From: an uncultured Collinsella sp.
Lineage (GTDB): Bacteria; Actinomycetota; Coriobacteriia; Coriobacteriales; Coriobacteriaceae
Length of the DNA stretch: 9,761 nucleotides
NCBI GenBank assembly: GCA_902493615.1
Contig: CABUQK010000074.1
Span: 1 to 9,761 of the forward strand
Direction: 5' to 3'
A program made the position numbers and the translations under genes. The notes below the pieces were generated by a model. That model did no database searches. It saw only the letters and a program-made list of their open reading frames with translations, and was not told where the DNA came from. This document shows positions 1-8,087 of this stretch, one piece after another (the first letter of the stretch is position 1; each line of letters starts with the position of its first letter).

Positions 1-536
1 TCGTAAACGGGCGGCTCGTTCCAGTCCTCGACCATCCGGCGCTGGATTCCGTTGCGCGGTTTTTCGACCTCGGCCAGCGTGCGCTCGCGCCAGTGCTCGT
101 CGCGGGCATAGCGATCGGGGAAGATCTGGTAGACCATACCGCGCTCGTACCAGGTGGGACGGTTCTCACGGTGTTTGTAGACGGTGACCTGGAATGACGG
201 CACCTCGGCGTAATCGTAGGTAACGCCTTCGCCGCCGGTGCGGCCCTGTGGTGCGCCCAAGCGGACCTCGGGCTGGCCCTCGATATTGCAGATAAAGCTG
301 TACCAGATAAGACAGGGCTCGGTGCACTCAAGCTCTGCGGTAAATATACCGTCGCCTTCGTGCGTCATAGGATACCGAGACTCGCCGATCTCATCTACCC
401 AGGTGCGCAGCGTAAGCGTTGCCTGCGCGGGATCGGCATCCTCCAGAATCACGGAGAGCGAAAGGGTAGTTCCTGTGGTCACAGCGCCAAACGGAGTGCG
501 AAACTGCGGCAGACGGCTGTTGTGTATCAATCTCAT
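1..536 (-). CDS. GH13 alpha-glucan hydrolase (neopullulanase / maltodextrin glucosidase-like), N-terminal part
   Basis: The first 178 codons are visible; the 3' end is cut by the window edge. Residues 1 to about 125 look like the beta-sandwich N-domain found before the barrel in cyclomaltodextrinase, neopullulanase and related GH13 enzymes, including an RTPFGAV motif at 13-19. Residues 133-143 read GMVYQIFPDRY, the hallmark start of the GH13 (beta/alpha)8 barrel in that subgroup. The catalytic Asp, Glu and Asp would lie beyond the visible part, so activity cannot be confirmed. No signal peptide is visible, so it is probably a cytoplasmic enzyme acting on maltodextrins released from glycogen or imported. 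The ATG at 534-536 is the first in-frame start after an upstream in-frame TAA; its Shine-Dalgarno is weak (GGA about 7 bases upstream). It lies downstream of glgA behind a probable terminator, so it may have its own promoter. The GH13 assignment is firm; exact specificity is open. Confidence 0.85.
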   Translation of the reverse strand, partial: MRLIHNSRLPQFRTPFGAVTTGTTLSLSVILEDADPAQATLTLRTWVDEIGESRYPMTHEGDGIFTAELECTEPCLIWYSFICNIEGQPEVRLGAPQGRTGGEGVTYDYAEVPSFQVTVYKHRENRPTWYERGMVYQIFPDRYARDEHWRERTLAEVEKPRNGIQRRMVEDWNEPPVY

Positions 537-597
537 AGTACGGTCCAGTTCTATACAATCATGGCGTGCGGGCCATGGGCTTTACGCACAGGATGTA

Positions 598-627
598 AGT
601 ATATCTGTTGTACACAGGCTGTATAAA
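598..627 (-). promoter_or_regulatory. Candidate promoter for the GH13 gene
   Basis: On the minus strand a good -10 hexamer TATACT (598-603) lies 18 bases from a weak -35-like TTTATA (622-627). A start near position 590 would give a leader of roughly 55 bases before the ATG at 536. The -35 match is poor, so a bound activator or another element might be needed. The placement after the glgA terminator supports a separate transcription unit, but this is inference from motif match alone. Confidence 0.3.
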
Positions 628-632
628 CAACA
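606..632. promoter_or_regulatory. Operator-like inverted repeat upstream of the GH13 gene
   Basis: A 27-base element has matching ends TGTTGT (606-611) and ACAACA (627-632) as read on the plus strand, with further partial symmetry inside. It overlaps the -35 and spacer of the candidate promoter, the place a repressor would occupy. Sugar-responsive regulators often sit at such sites near maltodextrin genes, but no regulator gene is in view and the match to a known operator is unproven. Confidence 0.25.
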
Positions 633-691
633 TCCGTTTACCATCGGCGAACGGTTGTCCTAGAAAATCGTTTTACCAACTACCTACAGAG

Positions 692-718
692 AAGGGGCGC
701 CCGGTTGGAGCGCCCCTT
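692..718 (-). terminator. Probable rho-independent terminator after glgA
   Basis: A perfect 9-base-pair stem is formed by AAGGGGCGC (692-700) and GCGCCCCTT (710-718) around a 9-base loop. It lies about 37 bases after the glgA stop codon on the minus strand. The RNA after the stem is moderately U-rich (UUCUCUGU, counting the last stem bases). The U-tract is imperfect, so some readthrough into the GH13 gene is possible. It marks the likely end of the glg operon. Confidence 0.65.
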
Positions 719-754
719 ACATAGAGTTTGATGAGGTTTTGGATCGTCTGTGGG

Positions 755-3088
<2,334 letters not shown>

Positions 3089-3110
3089 ATTGTCTCCCTG
3101 TTGCAATTCG

Positions 3111-3146
3111 AGAATAGCCGCCTGGCGCAAACCGGGCGGCTATTCT
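3111..3146 (-). other. 12-bp perfect stem-loop in the glgD-glgA gap
   Basis: AGAATAGCCGCC (3111-3122) pairs perfectly with GGCGGCTATTCT (3135-3146) around a 12-base loop. It sits between the glgD stop and the glgA start, ending about 22 bases before the glgA ATG and just upstream of its Shine-Dalgarno. There is no U-tract after it, though the 3' arm itself ends in UAUUCU. It could be a leaky terminator, an RNA-processing or stabilising element, or a structure that affects glgA translation. Too little room remains below it for a separate glgA promoter. Confidence 0.7.
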
Positions 3147-3177
3147 ACGTGTTACGAGCGATGTTGCGGTGCCAAAG

Positions 3178-4305
3178 CTAGCTCGCGTTGGTGATATCAG
3201 AAGTTAACGGGGCCTTTCCCAGCACCAGGATGTTCTCGGGCGTGCCGCGAAGCTCGGTGTTGGTGGGAACCACGTTGTTCTTGTCCAGGATTGCATTCTC
3301 AACGCGGGCGCCGCTCTTGATGACGCAGCTCTGGTTGATGATCGAGTTGGTCACCGAGGCGCCTTCCTCGACCACGACGCCGCGCGACAGGATCGAGTTA
3401 CGCACGGTGCCCTTGATGATGCAGCCGGCCGAGATGATCGAGTTGCAGGCGTGGCTGCCGGTCGCATAGCGCGAAGGCGGCACGTCGTGAGCCTTGGTCA
3501 GAATCGGGCGCTCGGGGTCAAAGAGATGGTCGGCCACGGTCTGGTCGAGCAGGTCCATGCTGCGGCGATACAGCGACTTCTCGCTAAACACGCCCACAAC
3601 CTCGCCCTTGTACTCGTAGCTGCACACGTCGATGTTGCCAAAGTCGCCCTGGAGTGCCTCGAGCAGGTCCAGATAGTCGGCGGCCTGGTAGTGATCGATT
3701 ATCTCGAGCAGCGTCTCGCGGTTGACGATGCAGCAGTCCATAGAGGCGTTGTCGCCGTACACGACGCCGGCGCTCACGCCCGTCAGGCGGCCATTCTCGT
3801 TGATCTGCAGCTTGGTCTCGTCATCGACGTTGCGCGTGGCCTTGCAGTACACCACGGTCATCTGGGCACCGGAGTTCTCGTGTGCGTCGATGATGGTGTT
3901 GAGGTCCATGTTAAAAATGATATTGGTGCCCATCATCACAACATAGGGCTTGTCCGAGCGCTGGAACAGCGTCTTGTTGGAGATGATGTCGCGCAGCAAG
4001 AAGCGCATGCCGCCCTTGGTGGTGCCATACGCGTTGCCGGGCACCATGAACAGGCCGCCCTTCTTGCGGTCCAGGCCCCAGTCCTTGCCCGAGCCCACGT
4101 GGTCGATCAGCGAGCGGTAGTTGCCCGGCATGACGACGCCGACGGTCTTGATGCCGGCATTCATCATGTTGGACAGCGGAAAGTCGATCAGGCGGTAGCG
4201 GCCCAAAAACGGAACGGACGCGATGGGGCGGTCCTTGAGCAGCACGCTGCCGTAGGTCGAAGAGTAGTTAGCGGTGATATAACCGATGGCCTTGCGATTG
4301 ATCAT
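3178..4305 (-). CDS. glgD: GlgD, GlgC-like regulatory partner of ADP-glucose pyrophosphorylase
   Basis: The 375-residue protein follows the nucleotidyltransferase plus left-handed beta-helix layout of GlgC (for example PFLGRYRLIDFPLSN at 32-46 and helix-type repeats from about 285). It lacks key catalytic motifs: where GlgC has LAGGQGSRLG, GlgD has ANYSSTYGSVL (12-22), and where GlgC has GDHLYRMDY, GlgD has GTNIIFNMDL (126-135). This is the known pattern of Gram-positive GlgD, which has little or no activity alone but forms a GlgC/GlgD complex with altered kinetics. The ATG at 4303-4305 is preferred to the in-frame ATG at 4344, because the family starts MxNRxAIGYI-like here and the longer form would overlap the end of glgC. 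GlgC stops four bases before this start, and a purine-rich AAGGGGGA lies 9 or so bases upstream, suggesting translational coupling and matched production of the two subunits. Confidence 0.93.
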   Translation of the reverse strand: MINRKAIGYITANYSSTYGSVLLKDRPIASVPFLGRYRLIDFPLSNMMNAGIKTVGVVMPGNYRSLIDHVGSGKDWGLDRKKGGLFMVPGNAYGTTKGGMRFLLRDIISNKTLFQRSDKPYVVMMGTNIIFNMDLNTIIDAHENSGAQMTVVYCKATRNVDDETKLQINENGRLTGVSAGVVYGDNASMDCCIVNRETLLEIIDHYQAADYLDLLEALQGDFGNIDVCSYEYKGEVVGVFSEKSLYRRSMDLLDQTVADHLFDPERPILTKAHDVPPSRYATGSHACNSIISAGCIIKGTVRNSILSRGVVVEEGASVTNSIINQSCVIKSGARVENAILDKNNVVPTNTELRGTPENILVLGKAPLTSDITNAS

Positions 4306-4309
4306 CGGA

Positions 4310-5458
4310 TCATTCCCCCTTCCCGATAACGACGTCATTTCCAACGACGGCCGTATCCTTGGTGGTATCGACAGAGCCGAGCTTCACGCCCTCTTCGACC
4401 GTGGAGTTCTCGCCCAAAATAGCGCGGCAGATGTGCGCTCCGCTCTTAACGTGCGCTCCCGGCAGCAGCACGGAGTCCTCGACCACGGCGCGCTCCTCGA
4501 TAATGACATCGGTCGAAAGGATCGAGTGGCGAGCGGTACCGTAGATCTTGCAGCCGTTGGAGACCAGGCAGTCGTCCAGGCGGCCGTCCGGACCAATGTA
4601 GTGCGGCGGACGCGTGGTGATGTTGGACATGATGGGGAAGTGCTTGTCAAACAGATCGAACTCGGGGTTGTTGCCCAGCAGGTCCATTGAGGTCTCGTGG
4701 AAGCTGGCGATGGTGCCGACATCCTTCCAAAAGCCGTGGAACTCGTAGCTGTACAGGCGCTTGTTCTCGCCGAGCAGCTTGGGGATGATGTCCTTGCCAA
4801 AGTCGTGGCTCGAACGCTGGTCCAGAGCGTCCTCCTCGAGCGCCTCGATCAGTACGTCGGCCGAGAAGATGTAGATGCCCATGGATGCGAGGTTCGAATC
4901 GGGCTTATCGGGCTTCTCGGTGAACTTGGTGATGCGGCCGTCCTCGGGGTCGGTGGTCAGGATGCCAAAGCGGCTGGCCTCCTCCCACGGCACGGGCATA
5001 ACGCTCACCGTGAGGTCGGCGTTGTTCTCAATGTGCGTCTTGAGCATCTTGCGGTAGTCCATGCGATACAGGTGATCGCCCGAAAGAATCAGGACATACT
5101 TGGGGTCGTTGGCCTTGATGTAGTCCAGGTTCTGCGTAATGGCGTCGGCCGTGCCCGCATACCAGGCGCCGCCGGTCTGCGTCTCGTATGGCGGCAGGAT
5201 CGACACACCGCCGTCGCGGCTGTCCAGATCCCACGCCTCGCCGGAGCCCACATAGGCATGCAGCAGGTAGGGGCGATACTGCGTCAGAACGCCCACCGTG
5301 TCGATGCCCGAGTTGGAGCAGTTGGACAGCGAGAAGTCGATAATGCGGAACTTACCACCAAAGCTAACCGCCGGCTTAGCGATCTTTTGGGTGAGTGCCC
5401 CCAATCGACTGCCCTGTCCTCCTGCGAGGAGCATCGCGATGCATTCTTTCTTACTCAT
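4310..5458 (-). CDS. glgC: Glucose-1-phosphate adenylyltransferase (ADP-glucose pyrophosphorylase)
   Basis: GlgC makes ADP-glucose from glucose-1-phosphate and ATP, the committed step of bacterial glycogen synthesis. The 382-residue protein is the usual length for Gram-positive GlgC. Visible motifs are LAGGQGSRLG (11-20) for nucleotide binding, KPAVSFGGKFRIIDFSLSN (28-46), GTADA (102-106), SGDHLYRMDY (126-135), EKP (181-183), HDFGKDIIP (218-226) and FWKDVGTI (243-250). A left-handed beta-helix domain follows from about 285. All expected catalytic motifs are present, in contrast to GlgD. The start at 5456-5458 has a strong Shine-Dalgarno, GAAGGAG, six bases upstream, the best in the operon. 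The gene follows glgP after 108 bases and is followed four bases later by glgD. Confidence 0.96.
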   Translation of the reverse strand: MSKKECIAMLLAGGQGSRLGALTQKIAKPAVSFGGKFRIIDFSLSNCSNSGIDTVGVLTQYRPYLLHAYVGSGEAWDLDSRDGGVSILPPYETQTGGAWYAGTADAITQNLDYIKANDPKYVLILSGDHLYRMDYRKMLKTHIENNADLTVSVMPVPWEEASRFGILTTDPEDGRITKFTEKPDKPDSNLASMGIYIFSADVLIEALEEDALDQRSSHDFGKDIIPKLLGENKRLYSYEFHGFWKDVGTIASFHETSMDLLGNNPEFDLFDKHFPIMSNITTRPPHYIGPDGRLDDCLVSNGCKIYGTARHSILSTDVIIEERAVVEDSVLLPGAHVKSGAHICRAILGENSTVEEGVKLGSVDTTKDTAVVGNDVVIGKGE

Positions 5459-5464
5459 CGATTT

Positions 5465-5471
5465 CTCCTTC
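5465..5471 (-). promoter_or_regulatory. Strong ribosome binding site of glgC
   Basis: GAAGGAG lies six bases before the glgC ATG, near the ideal sequence and spacing. It is stronger than the sites of glgD and of the GH13 gene, and unlike the glgP site it is not inside an obvious stem. Confidence 0.8.
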
Positions 5472-5498
5472 TGTCATCGATGTTCCTAAACCCATTAG

Positions 5499-5529
5499 CG
5501 ACGGGCGCGGCGCAACGTCGCGCCCGTCG
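5499..5529 (-). other. 11-bp perfect GC-rich stem-loop in the glgP-glgC gap
   Basis: CGACGGGCGCG (5499-5509) pairs perfectly with CGCGCCCGTCG (5519-5529) around a 9-base loop. It lies between the glgP stop (5567) and the glgC ribosome binding site. No U-tract follows on either strand, so it is not a standard rho-independent terminator. A second small hairpin (ATGCC and GGCAT arms, 5534-5548) lies beside it. A role in protecting or separating the glgP and glgC parts of the message is plausible but inferred. Confidence 0.7.
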
Positions 5530-5566
5530 AGTAATGCCGTGCTGGCATAAGGGAGCTCGCGCGCCT

Positions 5567-7993
5567 CTACGCGTGCCAGATCTCGTCGCGGTACTCGCGA
5601 ATGGTGCGGTCGCTCGAGAACCAGCCGGAGGAGGCGGTGTTGAGCAGCGCCTTGCGGTTCCAGGTCTCCTGGTCGCCATAGCTGCCCGTGAGCTTTTCCC
5701 ATGCATCCACGTAGCTGCGGAAGTCGGCCATGACCAGGTCGGGGTCGTTGTTGCTCATGAGCTCGTTGTAGATGCTCTCGAAGTTGCCCGAAAGACCCGC
5801 AAAGGTGTTGTCCTTGAGCTCGTCCATCACGCGGCCCAGGCGCTCGCGGTCGCCATTGAGGGTATCCCACGCAAAGTAGCTGTTGGATGCCCAGAGCTGC
5901 TCGACCTCGGGGGCGGTCAGGCCAAAGATGGCCTCGTTCTCACGGCCGGCCAGGTCGGCGATCTCGATGTTGGCGCCGTCGAGGGTGCCCAGCGTAATGG
6001 CGCCGTTCATCATGGGCTTCATGTTGGACGTGCCCGAGGCCTCCTTGCCGGCCGTGGAGATCTGCTCCGAGATCTCGGCGGCGGGGTAGATGAGCTGGGC
6101 GTTGCTCACGCGGAAGTTGGGGATAAAGCAGACCTTCATGACCTCGTTGACGCGCGGGTCGTTGTTGATGACGTCGGCCACGGAGTTAATAAGGCGGATG
6201 GTCTCCTTGGCAAAGGTGTAGCTCGAGGCAGCCTTGCCGCTAAAGATGAAGGTCGTCGGCGTCACGTGGAAGTTGGGATCGGCGATGCGACGGTTGTAGA
6301 TGTCCATTACCTTCATGATGTTCATGAGCTGGCGCTTGTAGGCGTGGAAGCGCTTCACCTGAACGTCGAAGACGGTGTTGGGGTCGATGACCAGACCGGT
6401 CTCGGCCTGAACGTAGGCGGCCAGACGCTCCTTGTTGGCGCGCTTGGAGGCACCCACGGCCTTCAGGAACTCGGTGTCGTTCTGGAACTCCTTGAGTTTC
6501 TCCAGCTCAAAGGCGTCCTTCAGCCAGCCATCGCCAATGGCCTCGGTCACGAGCTTGGCGTAGGTGGGGTTGGCCTCGGCAAAGAAGCGACGGTGCGAGA
6601 TACCGTTGGTCTTGTTGTTGAACTTCTCGGGCGTCAGGGCATAGAAGTCCTTGAGCACGATGTTCTTGATGATGTCGGAGTGGATCTTGGCCACGCCGTT
6701 GACGCTGTGGCTGCAGATCACGGACAGGTTGGCCATGCGAATCTCGCCGTCCCACAGAATGGCGGTCTGGCGCAGACGCTCCTGCCAGCCTTCCTGCGTA
6801 GTGTCGAACGACTCGTGCCAACGACGGCTGATCTCGTCGATGATCTGGTACACGCGGGGGAGGAGCTTGGAGAACGTGCCGATGGGCCACTTCTCCAGAG
6901 CCTCGGGAAGGATAGTGTGGTTGGTGTAGCTCACGACCTGCGTCACGATGTTCCAGGCGTCGTCCCACTCGAGCTTCTTCTCGTCGATGAGGATGCGCAT
7001 GAGCTCGGGGCCGCACATGGCGGGGTGCGTGTCGTTGGTATGGATGGCCACAAACTGCGGCAGCAGCTCCCAGTTAGCACCGTGTTCCTTCTCAAAGGTG
7101 TCGAGCAGGCTGTAGATGCCGGCCGAGACAAACAGGTACTCTTGCTTCAGGCGCAGCAGACGGCCGTGCTCGCCGGCGTCGTTGGGGTAGAGGATGGCGC
7201 TGATGGCCTCGGCTTCGGCGCGCTCGGCATCGGCCAGGGCGTAGTCGCCGCGGTTGAAGGCCTCCAGATCGAAGTGCTCCTCGACCGGCTCGGCAGCCCA
7301 GACGCGCAGCTTGTTGACGGTCTCGCCGGCATAGCCCACAACGGGGATGTCATAGGGAACGGCCAGGATGTCCTGCGTGTCCACCGTGCGGTAGAACGTG
7401 CGGCCATTCTCCTCAAAGCCCTCGACGCGGCCACCAAACTTAATGGTCACGGCCTTGTCCTGACGACGGACCTCCCAGGGATAGCCGTGGGTGAGCCACT
7501 CGTCGGTGGCCTCGACCTGGCTGCCGTTGACGATCTCCTGCTTAAACAGGCCGTAGCGGTAGCGCATGCCGTTGCCGTAGCCGGCAATGCCCTCGGCTGC
7601 CATGGAATCCAGGAAGCATGCGGCCAGACGGCCCAGACCACCGTTGCCCAGCGCCGGATCGGGCTCCTGGTTCTCTATGACGGACAGGTCAAAGCCCGTG
7701 TCGTCGAGCGCCTCGGCGACCATATCGCGCACGCCAAAGTTGAGCAGGTAGTTGTCGAGCAGGCGGCCGATCAAAAACTCGATCGAGCAGTAGTACACGC
7801 GCTTTTTGCCCTCGGCGGTGGCGCGGGCGTCACTCTTGGTGGCAACGGTGCGTGCCTTCTCGGCCACAAGCTTGGCCAGGGCGTTAAATCGGTCGAGGTC
7901 GCTGGCGGCCTCGACGCTCTTACCACTGATGCTCATGACGGCATCGCGATAGAGCTCGGTAAACTCCTGCTTGTTGTCGAAGATCTTATTCAT
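5567..7993 (-). CDS. glgP: Glycogen/maltodextrin phosphorylase (GT35)
   Basis: GlgP uses phosphate and pyridoxal phosphate to release glucose-1-phosphate from alpha-1,4-glucan ends. The protein is 808 residues, full length for bacterial members. Visible family blocks include YYCSIEFLIGRLLDNYLLN (67-85), ALGNGGLGRLAACFLDSMA (114-132), HTNDTHPAMCGPELM (318-332), VKRFHAYKRQLMN (546-558), and KEASGTSNMKPMMNGA (650-665). In the last of these K659 is the expected PLP-binding lysine. The sequence continues with TLDGANIEI (670-678). It ends in the normal family C-terminus without the Lys-rich tail seen on GlgA and GlgB. The ATG at 7991-7993 has AAAGGA four bases upstream, inside a possible stem described separately. 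The gene sits between glgB and glgC, so degradation and synthesis enzymes are encoded on the same probable message. Whether it prefers glycogen or maltodextrin cannot be told from this sequence. Confidence 0.96.
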   Translation of the reverse strand: MNKIFDNKQEFTELYRDAVMSISGKSVEAASDLDRFNALAKLVAEKARTVATKSDARATAEGKKRVYYCSIEFLIGRLLDNYLLNFGVRDMVAEALDDTGFDLSVIENQEPDPALGNGGLGRLAACFLDSMAAEGIAGYGNGMRYRYGLFKQEIVNGSQVEATDEWLTHGYPWEVRRQDKAVTIKFGGRVEGFEENGRTFYRTVDTQDILAVPYDIPVVGYAGETVNKLRVWAAEPVEEHFDLEAFNRGDYALADAERAEAEAISAILYPNDAGEHGRLLRLKQEYLFVSAGIYSLLDTFEKEHGANWELLPQFVAIHTNDTHPAMCGPELMRILIDEKKLEWDDAWNIVTQVVSYTNHTILPEALEKWPIGTFSKLLPRVYQIIDEISRRWHESFDTTQEGWQERLRQTAILWDGEIRMANLSVICSHSVNGVAKIHSDIIKNIVLKDFYALTPEKFNNKTNGISHRRFFAEANPTYAKLVTEAIGDGWLKDAFELEKLKEFQNDTEFLKAVGASKRANKERLAAYVQAETGLVIDPNTVFDVQVKRFHAYKRQLMNIMKVMDIYNRRIADPNFHVTPTTFIFSGKAASSYTFAKETIRLINSVADVINNDPRVNEVMKVCFIPNFRVSNAQLIYPAAEISEQISTAGKEASGTSNMKPMMNGAITLGTLDGANIEIADLAGRENEAIFGLTAPEVEQLWASNSYFAWDTLNGDRERLGRVMDELKDNTFAGLSGNFESIYNELMSNNDPDLVMADFRSYVDAWEKLTGSYGDQETWNRKALLNTASSGWFSSDRTIREYRDEIWHA

Positions 7994-7994
7994 A

Positions 7995-8029
7995 CGTTCC
8001 TTTCCCCCGGGGATGTTTCTCCCGGAACG
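7995..8029 (-). promoter_or_regulatory. Possible stem sequestering the glgP ribosome binding site
   Basis: As read on the plus strand, CGTTCC (7995-8000) is complementary to GGAACG (8024-8029). Directly inside, GGGA (8010-8013) pairs with TCCC (8020-8023), leaving a one-sided bulge of about nine bases. On the minus-strand RNA the AAAGGA ribosome binding site of glgP (7998-8003) falls partly in the outer stem and partly in the bulge, right before the ATG. It could limit glgP translation. This comes from visual pairing only, without an energy calculation. Confidence 0.4.
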
Positions 8030-8047
8030 GTTATGACATGTATCCTA

Positions 8048-8062
8048 CGCCCCGCCGGGGCG
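8048..8062 (-). other. GC-rich stem-loop in the glgB-glgP gap
   Basis: CGCCCC (8048-8053) pairs with GGGGCG (8057-8062) around a 3-base loop, about 26 bases after the glgB stop codon. There is no U-tract, so full termination is unlikely. It could protect the 3' end of a glgB transcript or slow the polymerase. Confidence 0.5.
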
Positions 8063-8087
8063 GGTAAGTGCAGTGGTAACGCCTTTG

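Larger units (their letters stand above)
537..691. other. Intergenic region between glgA terminator and the GH13 gene
   Basis: This gap of about 155 bases is richer in A/T than the flanking genes. It contains the candidate promoter and operator-like inverted repeat listed separately, plus a shorter imperfect inverted repeat with 5-base arms (634-638 and 650-654). No convincing coding region is present. The plus-strand frames that cross it run antisense through the GH13 gene and resemble nothing recognisable. Confidence 0.7.

Noticed and set aside
238..663. A plus-strand frame of 141 codons at the left edge
   Set aside because: It is antisense to the GH13 gene, whose minus-strand translation contains the GH13 barrel motif YQIFPDRY. 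The overlapping frame has no recognisable content.
3089..3130. An earlier in-frame ATG for glgA, 14 codons upstream
   Set aside because: It lies in the loop of the 12-bp hairpin, and the added residues do not match GlgA starts. The later ATG has AGGGAG at ideal spacing.
4306..4344. An earlier in-frame ATG for glgD
   Set aside because: It would overlap the last codons of glgC and add 13 residues not expected in GlgD. The ATG at 4305 fits the family start and the coupling arrangement.
3111..5529. Intergenic hairpins as copies of one dispersed repeat (REP-like)
   Set aside because: The arms of the stems at 3111, 5499 and 8048 share no sequence beyond GC richness, so they are not copies of one element.
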